From: Extensimonas vulgaris
GTDB lineage: Bacteria > Pseudomonadota > Gammaproteobacteria > Burkholderiales > Burkholderiaceae_C
Direction of reading: 5' to 3'
Length of the DNA stretch: 64,000 bases
Assembly: GCF_003337425.1 (NCBI RefSeq)
Contig: NZ_QPJU01000001.1
Span: 62,001-126,000, forward strand
Shown here: positions 8,339 to 15,938 of the stretch, one piece after another
Layout: the number at the start of each line of letters is the position of its first letter
How positions within the stretch are numbered: the stretch's first letter is position 1
The notes under the pieces: model-generated
Databases searched by the model: none
What the model was told of the DNA's origin: nothing
What the model saw: the letters and a program-made list of their open reading frames with translations, nothing else
Program-made: the position numbers and the translations under genes

Positions 8339-10816
8339 ATGACCACCCGCCTTCTCGCCCCCCATGAACTGCGCCTGCGCATCGCCCCCGAGTCGCTCGG
8401 CTTTGTCAGCACTGCCGAGCTGCAAGACCAGCCCCTGCCCTGGATAGGCCAGGAGCGCGCGCAAGCGGCGGCGGCGTTTGGGCTGGCGATGGAGCAGCCC
8501 GACTACCACCTGTTCGTGCTGGGCGAAACGGGCAGCGGGCGCAGTACCTTGCTGCGCCAGGCCATGCAGGACGCGGCGGCCAAGCGCCCGGTGCCGCCCG
8601 ACCTGTGCTACTTGCACGACTTCGACGCGCCCGAGCATCCGCGCGCGCTGCGCCTGCCTGCGGGCCAGGGGCGGCAGCTGCGCCAGGCCATGGCCGAGAT
8701 GACCAAGGCGCTGCAGACCGAAATCCCCAAGCGCCTTGCGGCGCCGGACTACAAAGCCGAGGTGGAGCGCATCGAGCGCGACTGGCACGCGCAGGAGGCG
8801 CAGGCGTTTGCCGCGCTCGATGCCTTTGCCGAGGCGCGGCACTTTCGCCTCACGCGCGAGGATGGGCGCATGGTGTTCACGCTGCTGGGCGCGCGCGGCC
8901 AGCCGCTCACCGAGGAGGAGGCCCACGCCCTGCCGCGCGAGCGCCGCGCCGCCATCGAGGCCGCCGAGCAGGAGCTGCGCGCCGAGATCGCGCGCTTTCT
9001 CGACACCATGCGCCCGCTCGAACTCGCGCGCGACGAGGCGCTGGCCAAGCTGCGGCGCCAGACCATCGCGCCCGTGGTCGAGCGCCACCTGCAAGACATC
9101 CGCCGCGACCTCAAAAAGCAGATCAAGGACGCCGTGAAGCTCGGCCGCTGGCTCGACCAGATCGAGCGCGAAATACTCGACAAACTCGATTTGTTCGAGC
9201 CCGCAGACGCGGGCGCCGAGCCCGGCAGCGCCGAGGAGGAGCGCAAGGCCGCGCTCGAAGACCTGCTCGCGCATTGCCGCGTGAACCTTGCCGTCGATAA
9301 CGCAGACCGCAGCGGCGCGCCCGTGATCGTCGAGGACAACCCGCAGCTGCGCAGCCTGTTTGGCAGCGTCGAGTACCAGGCCGAGTCGGAAATGCTGGTG
9401 GCCGACTTTTCCAACATCCGCGCGGGCAGCCTGCTGCAGGCGCACGGCGGCTTCTTGCTGCTGCACCTGCGCGACCTGCTCGGCGACGAGGGCCTGTGGG
9501 AGCGGCTGCGCCGCTTTTTGCGCAGCAGCCGCCTGCAGATCGAGGAAGGCGGCGCGACCGTGCCCGGCCCGCTGGTGGCGATTGCGCTGCAGCCCGAGCC
9601 GGTCGATGTCGAGGTGAAGATCGTGCTGATCGGCTCGGTCGAGGAGTATTACGCGCTGCAGGAGGGCGATCCCGAAACTTCGCGCCGCTTTCGCGTCAAG
9701 GTGGACTTTGCCGAGCGCTTTGCCGCCACGCCCGAAACCTACCGCGCGAGCAGCATCTTCGTTGCGCGCAGCTGCCAAAAGCACGGCCTGCCGCACTTTG
9801 GCGCGGCGGCCGTGGCCCTGCTGCTCGAACAAAGCCACCGCGAGGCCGAAGACCAGCGCTACCAGAGCGCGCTGTTTGCACACACCGAGGCGCTGGTGCT
9901 CGAAAGCGCGGCGCAGTGCCGCGCGCGCAGCAGCACGCTAGTCGAGCCGCCTGACGTGCTGGCCGCGCTGCAGGCGCGCACGCTGCGCCACAACTACCCC
10001 GAGCAGCAGATGCACGAGTCGATCGCCGATGGCGAGCGCCTCATCAGCGTGCAGGGCGCGACGCTGGGGCAGATCAACGCGCTCACGCAGATCGACCTGG
10101 GTGACTACCGCTTCGGCTTTCCGGTGCGCATCACGGCGCGCACCTACGCAGGCCACGAGGGGCTGCTGAACATCGAGCGCGAGGTGGACATGTCCGGCCC
10201 CATCCACGACAAGGGCGTGCTGATCCTGCACAGCTACCTGATGTCGCTGTTCAGCCACATGGCGCCGCTGGCGCTGCACGCCTCCATCGTGTTCGAGCAG
10301 GAATACAGCGGCATCGAGGGCGATTCGGCCTCATGCGCCGAGCTTTATGCACTGCTGTCCGCGCTCTCGGGCCTGCCGCTGCGCCAGGGCATCGCCGTGA
10401 CGGGCGCGCTGAACCAGCGCGGCGAGGTGCTGCCCGTGGGCGGCATCAACGAAAAGATCGAGGGCTGGTTTCGCACCTGCGCGCACGCCGGGCTCGACGG
10501 CACGCAGGGCGTGCTGATCCCGGCGCGCAACCAGCGCCACCTGATGCTGGAGCATGAAGTGCTGCAGGCCGTGGAGCGCGGGCAATTCCACATCCACACA
10601 GTGGAACACGTGAGCGCCGGCATCGCGCTGCTGACCGGCGTGCCCTCGGGCATGGCGCCGGGACTGGAACCCAGCGGCGCCGCCACCGTGCTCGCGCGCG
10701 CCGAGCAGACCTTGCTGGCCTACCGGCGCGCCTGCCGCCAGGCCATGACGGCGCTGCGGCCGCGACGGGGCTACGGCCTGCGGGCGCAGCCCCCAAATCA
10801 AGGCGCGCAAGGGTAA
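8339..10816 (+). CDS. Lon-like (LonB/YcbZ-type) ATP-dependent protease
   Basis: An 825-residue AAA+ protease-like protein. The N-terminal part has a P-loop GETGSGRST (residues 62-70) in which arginine replaces the usual lysine. A charged helical insertion covers ~125-300. The C-terminal S16 (Lon) protease domain has the catalytic dyad S663 (in EGDSASC) and K706 (in GGINEKIEGW), spaced as in Lon. It lacks the Lon substrate-binding N domain, matching the YcbZ/LonB-like group. Likely role: cytoplasmic protein quality control; substrates unknown. It is monocistronic as far as can be seen, with repeats upstream and a family 1 element downstream. Confidence 0.82.
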   Translation: MTTRLLAPHELRLRIAPESLGFVSTAELQDQPLPWIGQERAQAAAAFGLAMEQPDYHLFVLGETGSGRSTLLRQAMQDAAAKRPVPPDLCYLHDFDAPEHPRALRLPAGQGRQLRQAMAEMTKALQTEIPKRLAAPDYKAEVERIERDWHAQEAQAFAALDAFAEARHFRLTREDGRMVFTLLGARGQPLTEEEAHALPRERRAAIEAAEQELRAEIARFLDTMRPLELARDEALAKLRRQTIAPVVERHLQDIRRDLKKQIKDAVKLGRWLDQIEREILDKLDLFEPADAGAEPGSAEEERKAALEDLLAHCRVNLAVDNADRSGAPVIVEDNPQLRSLFGSVEYQAESEMLVADFSNIRAGSLLQAHGGFLLLHLRDLLGDEGLWERLRRFLRSSRLQIEEGGATVPGPLVAIALQPEPVDVEVKIVLIGSVEEYYALQEGDPETSRRFRVKVDFAERFAATPETYRASSIFVARSCQKHGLPHFGAAAVALLLEQSHREAEDQRYQSALFAHTEALVLESAAQCRARSSTLVEPPDVLAALQARTLRHNYPEQQMHESIADGERLISVQGATLGQINALTQIDLGDYRFGFPVRITARTYAGHEGLLNIEREVDMSGPIHDKGVLILHSYLMSLFSHMAPLALHASIVFEQEYSGIEGDSASCAELYALLSALSGLPLRQGIAVTGALNQRGEVLPVGGINEKIEGWFRTCAHAGLDGTQGVLIPARNQRHLMLEHEVLQAVERGQFHIHTVEHVSAGIALLTGVPSGMAPGLEPSGAATVLARAEQTLLAYRRACRQAMTALRPRRGYGLRAQPPNQGAQG

Positions 10817-10890
10817 ACCCTAGGTTTGCGCACGCGGGCTGATAGACTCGCGCGGCCATGGCGCGCGGCAAGCAACGAATCGTCGGCTAG

Positions 10891-11051
10891 CAGCCTGTCG
10901 GACTTTGGAATCGTCGGCTGCGAATGTGCCGCAGCGGCCCATTTTTTACCGGCTTCTTGCCCCATAGTCACGCTATGGGGCGGCGAATCCGGCAAAAACT
11001 GGCCTCGCTGGGGCACCTTCTCGCTTTCGACGCCCAAAGTCCGACAGGCTG
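10891..11051 (+). repeat. Family 1 MITE-like element, copy A (161 bp)
   Basis: A 161-bp unit with 18-bp terminal inverted repeats (CAGCCTGTCGGACTTTGG and its complement). It is flanked by CTAG on the left and CTGG on the right, a near-perfect 4-bp target duplication. Inside is a perfect 9-bp hairpin, GCCCCATAG/CTATGGGGC, at 10959-10981. It ends 49 bp before the CoA-transferase ATG, so it forms part of that gene's leader or promoter. Twelve bases just left of it (10877-10888) repeat bases inside the element. Confidence 0.85.
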
Positions 11052-11100
11052 CTGGGCGGCGCGCAGTCCGTGGCCTCTTCTACTCCAGGAACCCCAACCC

Positions 11101-12615
11101 ATGAGCCCCACCGACCGCATCCAATGCCCTGCCCTGCAAGCCAAACTCATGAGCGCCCGCGAAGCCGCTGCGCTGATCCCCTCGGGGGCCAACGTAGGCA
11201 TGAGCGGCTTTACGGGGGCGGGCTACCCCAAGGCCGTGCCGCAGGCGCTGGCCGAACTCATGGCCGAGCGCCGTGCCGCGGGTGATGCGCAGTTTCGCAT
11301 CGGCCTGTGGACGGGTGCCTCCACCGCCCCCGAGCTCGATGGCGCGCTCGCGCGTGTCGAAGGCATAGACCGGCGCCTGCCCTACCAGTCCGACCCGACC
11401 TGCCGCAAGCTCATCAACGCGGGCAAGATGTATTACACCGACATGCACCTGTCGCACGTGGCGCAGGCGGCGTGGTTTGGTTTTCTGGGCAAGCTCGACG
11501 TGGCGGTGGTCGAGGTCGCGGGCATCCTGCCCGACGGGCGGCTGGTGCCGTCCTCTTCGGTGGGCAACAACAAAACCTGGCTCGACCAGGCGGACAAGAT
11601 CATCCTCGAGGTCAACACCTGGCAAAGCGCCGGCCTCGCGGGCATGCACGACATTTACTACGGCACGCGGCTGCCGCCGCACCGCAAACCCATCCCGCTG
11701 ACCGACCCGAGCGACCGCATCGGCGAGCCCTACCTGCGCTGCGACCCGTCCAAGGTGATCGCCGTGGTGCACACACACCAGGCCGACCGCAACACGAGCT
11801 TCAGCCCACCCGACCCCGTGTCGGAGCAGATCGCGGGCCACATCATCGACTTCCTGCAGCACGAGGTCGCCCAGGGCCGCCTGCCCAAAGAACTGCTGCC
11901 GCTGCAGTCGGGCGTGGGCAACATCGCCAACGCCGTGCTTGCGGGGCTCAACCGCGGGCCTTTCGACCATCTCACGGCCTACACCGAGGTACTGCAAGAC
12001 GGCATGCTCGACATGCTGCGCTCGGGCAAGCTGCGCTTCGCCTCGGCCACGGCGCTGTCGCTGAGCGCCGAGGCTGCGGCCGACTTCAACGCCAACATCG
12101 ACCACTACCGCGAGCGCATCGTGCTGCGTCCGCAAGAGATCAGCAACCACCCCGAACTCGTGCGCCGCCTGGGCGTGATCGCCATGAACGGCATGATCGA
12201 GGCCGACATCTACGGCAACGTGAACTCCACGCACATCATGGGCTCGGGCATCATGAACGGCATCGGCGGCTCGGGCGACTTCGCGCGCAACGGCTACCTG
12301 TCGATCTTCATGACGCCCTCGCTCGCCAAAGACGGCGCGATCTCGTGCATCGTGCCCATGGTCTCGCACGTGGACCATACCGAGCACGACGTGCAGATCA
12401 TCGTGACCGAGCAAGGCCTGGCCGACCTGCGCGGCCTCGCCCCACGCCAGCGCGCCCCGCTGATCGTCGAGCGCTGCGCGCACCCGAGCTTCCGCCCGCA
12501 ACTGCTCGACTACATCGAACGCGCCAACCAAGGGGCGCCGAGCCTGCACACGCCGCATCTGCTCGAAGAAGCGCTGAGCTGGCACGTGCGCTATCTGCGC
12601 ACCGGGCACATGTGA
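11101..12615 (+). CDS. Acetyl-CoA hydrolase/transferase family, probable succinyl-CoA:acetate CoA-transferase
   Basis: A 504-residue class I CoA-transferase of the acetyl-CoA hydrolase/transferase family (as AarC, SpcS, Ach1). Visible signatures are the N-terminal GMSGFTGAGYPK, VEVAGILPDG, and the catalytic-glutamate loop AYTEVLQDGMLD. The C-terminal GGSGDFARNGYLSIF and VTEQGLADLRGL are also conserved. It moves CoA between succinate and acetate (or propionate). The ATG at 11101 is used because an upstream extension would translate through the family 1 repeat element. It is alone on its strand here, with repeat elements on both sides. Confidence 0.85.
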   Translation: MSPTDRIQCPALQAKLMSAREAAALIPSGANVGMSGFTGAGYPKAVPQALAELMAERRAAGDAQFRIGLWTGASTAPELDGALARVEGIDRRLPYQSDPTCRKLINAGKMYYTDMHLSHVAQAAWFGFLGKLDVAVVEVAGILPDGRLVPSSSVGNNKTWLDQADKIILEVNTWQSAGLAGMHDIYYGTRLPPHRKPIPLTDPSDRIGEPYLRCDPSKVIAVVHTHQADRNTSFSPPDPVSEQIAGHIIDFLQHEVAQGRLPKELLPLQSGVGNIANAVLAGLNRGPFDHLTAYTEVLQDGMLDMLRSGKLRFASATALSLSAEAAADFNANIDHYRERIVLRPQEISNHPELVRRLGVIAMNGMIEADIYGNVNSTHIMGSGIMNGIGGSGDFARNGYLSIFMTPSLAKDGAISCIVPMVSHVDHTEHDVQIIVTEQGLADLRGLAPRQRAPLIVERCAHPSFRPQLLDYIERANQGAPSLHTPHLLEEALSWHVRYLRTGHM

Positions 12616-12627
12616 GTGCGCCGCCAA

Positions 12628-12672
12628 ATTTTGAGCAAAAATGGCATCAAGCCAAGATTCCATAAGCGCTAG
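12628..12672 (-). repeat. Dispersed ~50 bp repeat (family 4), copy interrupted by a family 1 element
   Basis: Read on the minus strand it gives GCTGCTAGCGCTTATGGA, then CTTGGCTTGATGCCATTTTT and GCTCAAAA, in the family 4 order. The outer end continues at 12834 (CTAGCAGCTTC) after the 161-bp element, so the element inserted at the CTAG inside this repeat. Confidence 0.65.
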
Positions 12673-12833
12673 CAGCCTGTCGGACTTTGGAATCGTCGGC
12701 TGCGAATGCGCCGCAGCGGCCCATTTTTTACCGTCTTCTTGCCCCATAGTCCCGCTATGGGGCGGCGAATCCGGCAAAAACTGGACTCGCTGGGGCACCT
12801 TCTCGCTTTCGACGCCCAAAGTCCGACAGGCTG
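12673..12833 (+). repeat. Family 1 MITE-like element, copy B (161 bp)
   Basis: Same length, orientation and termini as copy A, with an exact CTAG duplication at 12669-12672 and 12834-12837. It differs from copy A at a handful of positions. The duplication and the interrupted family 4 repeat show that this unit moved as a discrete piece. Confidence 0.88.
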
Positions 12834-12837
12834 CTAG

Positions 12838-13164
12838 CAGCTTCTTTTTTGGAAGCATTTTGCGGCCGCCGAACGAGCGCGACACCCGCCCATGTGCGCA
12901 GCCGCCAGCGCAAAACCCGTGCTTGCCGCACAATTCGCAGCGCATCGCCGCCCCGCGCGGCCAGAGCCCGCGGTGCAACAGGACAATTCGTCACGTGCAA
13001 GGTCTTGGGGCAGAGGGTCTGCGGCTTTTTTGCTTCAGCGGTTCCCGGCATCTCCTTGCGCCGCGGCCTTGGGGTTGGCGCAACGCGCTGTGCCGTGATC
13101 CCACCCGCACCCTCGCCCCGCACGCGCTGTCCGCCTTTCAATTGCCGAATCGAAAACGTTTGCC
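12838..13164. other. Gene-free stretch before the DUF2889 gene
   Basis: About 330 G+C-rich bases with no reading frame I can support and no recognised motif. It begins with the displaced end of a family 4 repeat and presumably carries the promoter of the DUF2889 gene. Confidence 0.5.
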
Positions 13165-13773
13165 ATGCCTTTGAGCCCTCCTTCCTGCCCCCGTACCCTG
13201 CAACACACCCGCACCGTCGTCTACCACGGCTACCAGCGCGAAGACGGCCTGTGGGACATCGAAGGCGAACTGCAGGACGTCAAACCCATCGCCACACGCA
13301 ACCTGCGCACCGGCGGCATGCGCCCTGCCGGCACGCCCATTCACCACATGTCGCTGCGCGTGACGGTGAACGACCAGCTGGTCGTGCAAGCCATCGAAGC
13401 CTCCATGGACAGCGTGCCGGTCGCCGAATGCCCGCAAGCCGTCGCGGCGCTGCAGAAGATGGTGGGCTGCAGCATGGGGCGCGGCTGGCGCCAGGCGATC
13501 CAGCACAACCTTGGCGGCGTAGCCAGCTGCACGCACCTGCGCGAGCTGCTGTTCAACCTTGCCACGGCCACGTTCCAGACCATCTCGGAGAGCTTTGCCG
13601 CCGCCCACCCCGACGAGCCGCCGCGCTTTCTCGACCAATGCGTAGGCTGGGACCGGCGCGGCAACACCGTGCGCGAGCACTATCCACGCTTTTATCTCCA
13701 GCCAGAGCACGCTGCGGCAACACCCACACCAGAACGTGCCGACGCGAATGCCGTGGCGCCCGCACCCCAATGA
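13165..13773 (+). CDS. DUF2889 domain-containing protein
   Basis: A 202-residue protein of the DUF2889 family: the opening RTVVYHGYQREDGLWDIEGEL and the central MSLRVTVND are characteristic. Conserved cysteines are present (AECPQA, GCSMGRGW, SCTHLREL, DQCVGWDRRG). Function is not established. The last ~25 residues are a low-complexity Ala/Pro/Thr tail. The gene precedes tsdBA by about 60 bp on the same strand; whether it is functionally linked is unclear. Confidence 0.78.
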   Translation: MPLSPPSCPRTLQHTRTVVYHGYQREDGLWDIEGELQDVKPIATRNLRTGGMRPAGTPIHHMSLRVTVNDQLVVQAIEASMDSVPVAECPQAVAALQKMVGCSMGRGWRQAIQHNLGGVASCTHLRELLFNLATATFQTISESFAAAHPDEPPRFLDQCVGWDRRGNTVREHYPRFYLQPEHAAATPTPERADANAVAPAPQ

Positions 13774-13834
13774 CCAGACAAAAGCCGCACGAGCCGGAAA
13801 AACCCTCACGGAAGCCCTGAAAGGAGACAGACCA

Positions 13835-14551
13835 ATGAAAAAACACGTCTTAGGCCTGGCGGCCCTGTTGCCCCTGCTGGCACTGGCGGCAGATGGAATG
13901 GACATCATGCAAAAAGGTGGCGCCAACCCGTCAGCCCCGCCATGCATGACCTGCCACGGCGCTGACGGCAAAGGCATGGCTGCCAGCGGCTTTCCACGCC
14001 TGGCTGGGCTGCCCGAAGCCTACATTGCCAAGCAATTGGCTGATTTCAAGGCGGGCCGGCGTAAAAACCCCGTCATGCAACCCATTGCCGAGGCCTTGAG
14101 CGACGAAGAAGTCGCCGCCGTCGCTCGGGCCTACGCGGGCATGCCCAAGGTCAACGTCAAAGCCGAACCGATCGAACGCCCCGAACCGGGCACAGGTGCT
14201 TGGCTCGCCCTGCGCGGCGCGTGGGAACGCAACATTCCCGAATGCGTGCTGTGCCATGGCCCCAATGGCGTGGGCGTAGGCAGCGTGTTTCCACCGCTGG
14301 CAGGGCAATCCGCGCTTTACATTGAAAACCAGCTCAACGCTTGGCGCGGCACGCCAGCCATACCGGCCACGCGCAAGACCAAAGCCGTGCCCGCAGTGCC
14401 CCCCACGCGCGCGAACGATCCCAATGGCCTGATGGCTCACATTGCTCAAAGCCTGACACCTGCCGAAGTCAAAGCCGTCGCGGAATATTTCGCCGGACTC
14501 GGTGAAACCGAAGAGCCCTTCGACGCCAGCCAGCACCACCGCCTGCGCTGA
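13835..14551 (+). CDS. tsdB: Diheme cytochrome c4-type protein, probable TsdB
   Basis: A 238-residue periplasmic protein with a signal peptide (MKKHVLGLAALLPLLALAA) and two cytochrome c domains. Their heme sites are CMTCH (C37, C40, H41) and CVLCH (C137, C140, H141). This matches class I diheme cytochromes related to c4. Because the next gene encodes a TsdA-type dehydrogenase, it is best read as TsdB, the electron acceptor for TsdA that hands electrons to terminal oxidases. The ATG at 13835 has AAGGAGA upstream. A free-standing cytochrome c4 is the alternative. Confidence 0.78.
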   Translation: MKKHVLGLAALLPLLALAADGMDIMQKGGANPSAPPCMTCHGADGKGMAASGFPRLAGLPEAYIAKQLADFKAGRRKNPVMQPIAEALSDEEVAAVARAYAGMPKVNVKAEPIERPEPGTGAWLALRGAWERNIPECVLCHGPNGVGVGSVFPPLAGQSALYIENQLNAWRGTPAIPATRKTKAVPAVPPTRANDPNGLMAHIAQSLTPAEVKAVAEYFAGLGETEEPFDASQHHRLR

Positions 14552-14588
14552 AGATGTCGGCGCCTGATCGCAAAAAAGGATTCCAGCC

Positions 14589-15581
14589 ATGAGACAACCA
14601 TTTCCCTGCCTGCCCATGCTCCGCCAACGGGGCCTACATCGGCGTTTTCATGCACCCTTGCTGCTCATGCTGGCTGTTGGCGTTGTACACGCGGCAGACA
14701 GCACCCATGCGAATCCCTCTGCCAGCAAGGCGGCCTCGGCACCGGCCCCATCCGCCGACACCAAGGCACCTGCGAGCACGACTTATTTCCAGCCGCCGCC
14801 AGAGTCGAGCATTCCTTCGAACGCCTTTGGTGACCTGGTGCGGCGTGGACAGGACTTGTTCATGAACACCAAGGCTTTGCTGCCAAATTACGTGGGCAAT
14901 GACCTGAACTGCGTCAACTGCCATCTCGACCGCGGCCGCAAACCCAATTCGGCGCCACTTTGGGCCGCCTACAACATGTACCCCGCCTATCGCAAGAAAA
15001 ACAACAAGGTCAATACGTTCGTCGAGCGCATGCAGGGTTGTTTCGAGTTCAGCATGAACGGCAAGGTGCCCGCTGCCGACAGTGAAATCCTCACTGCCTT
15101 GACGACCTATGCCTATTGGCTCTCCACCAACGCACCCATTGGCAAGCCTCTAGAGGGACGCGGCTTCTCCGAGCCGCCGCCACCCAAAGGCGGGTACGAC
15201 ATCGCACGTGGCAAGCTCGTCTATGAAAAACAATGTGCACTATGCCATGGCACCAACGGCGAAGGGCAGAAAGTGGGGGGCACAACGGTGTTTCCGCCAC
15301 TGTGGGGAAAAAACTCCTATAACTGGGGGGCTGGCATGCACCGCATCAACACGGCCGCAGGCTTCATCCAGCACAACATGCCCCTGGGCAAGGGTGAGAC
15401 TTTGAGCGACCAAGAGGCCTGGGACGTGGCCGCCTACATCAACTCGCACGAGCGCCCGCAAGACCCGCGCCTGGTCAATGGCGACATCGACGAAACACGC
15501 AAACGCTTTCATGCCGACGACGGCATCAATCTGTACGGCGTGGAAATCAACGGCCACAAGTTAGGCCAAGGCGTGAAATAG
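14589..15581 (+). CDS. tsdA: Thiosulfate dehydrogenase TsdA (diheme cytochrome c)
   Basis: TsdA couples two thiosulfates into tetrathionate in the periplasm. The 330-residue protein has a signal peptide ending near VVHAAD and a Pro/Ala/Ser-rich linker. Two c-type heme sites follow: CVNCH (C108, C111, H112) and CALCH (C216, C219, H220). C151 in QGCFEF is at the position of the unusual axial cysteine ligand of the catalytic heme, and M264 (HNMPLG) suits heme 2. The start has AAAGGA upstream and the gene follows tsdB by 37 bp. It is followed by a palindromic repeat and a family 1 element. Confidence 0.82.
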   Translation: MRQPFPCLPMLRQRGLHRRFHAPLLLMLAVGVVHAADSTHANPSASKAASAPAPSADTKAPASTTYFQPPPESSIPSNAFGDLVRRGQDLFMNTKALLPNYVGNDLNCVNCHLDRGRKPNSAPLWAAYNMYPAYRKKNNKVNTFVERMQGCFEFSMNGKVPAADSEILTALTTYAYWLSTNAPIGKPLEGRGFSEPPPPKGGYDIARGKLVYEKQCALCHGTNGEGQKVGGTTVFPPLWGKNSYNWGAGMHRINTAAGFIQHNMPLGKGETLSDQEAWDVAAYINSHERPQDPRLVNGDIDETRKRFHADDGINLYGVEINGHKLGQGVK

Positions 15582-15586
15582 CCCAC

Positions 15587-15662
15587 GACTCACGCAAATG
15601 GGGTGAGGCAAGGCGCTCGCCGCATGGCAGAACACCTCGCTGCATCCTTGTTTGCGTAAGTC
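15587..15662 (+). repeat. Family 3 palindrome-ended repeat, copy 1 (76 bp)
   Basis: Begins GACTCACGCAAA and ends TTTGCGTAAGTC, which are imperfect inverted repeats. The middle has AGGCAAGGCGC and GCCGCATGGCA, then TGCATCCTTG. A second copy, inverted, lies at 23672-23743. It sits just after tsdA and could act as a hairpin at the transcript end. Confidence 0.65.
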
Positions 15663-15751
15663 AATTAGCCATCACCCGCGCATCGGCTCGTGTAGTCTCG
15701 ATGCGCCCTTGAGGCGTGACAGATAGCCCGTCGTCAGTGGGGCACCTCTAG

Positions 15752-15912
15752 GAGCCTGTCGGACTTTGGAATCGTCGGCTGCGAATGCGCCGCAGCGGCC
15801 CATTTTTTACCGTCTTCTTGCCCCATAGTCCCGCTATGGGGCGGCGAATCCGGCAAAAACTGGTCTCGCTGGGGCGCATTCTCGCTTTCGACGCCCAAAG
15901 TCCGACAGGCTC
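15752..15912 (+). repeat. Family 1 MITE-like element, copy C (161 bp)
   Basis: Again 161 bp with the 18-bp termini (first base G instead of C, matched by C at the far end) and exact CTAG duplications at 15748-15751 and 15913-15916. It lies between the convergent tsdA and ftsH genes, in the same orientation as copies A and B. Confidence 0.88.
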
Positions 15913-15938
15913 CTAGCCCCACATTCGTCCCCCTCGCC

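Noticed and set aside
10810-10840. Terminator after the Lon-like gene (AAACCCTAGGTTT)
   Set aside because: The palindrome is short and lacks a following T-run.
11080-12978. 632-residue minus-strand open frame opposite the CoA-transferase
   Set aside because: It mirrors a well-supported gene in G+C-rich DNA, is Arg/His/Ala-rich with no family pattern, and runs through the family 1 repeat.
12849-13820. 323-residue plus-strand frame over the DUF2889 gene
   Set aside because: Out of frame with the DUF2889 protein; its upstream half has no recognisable content.
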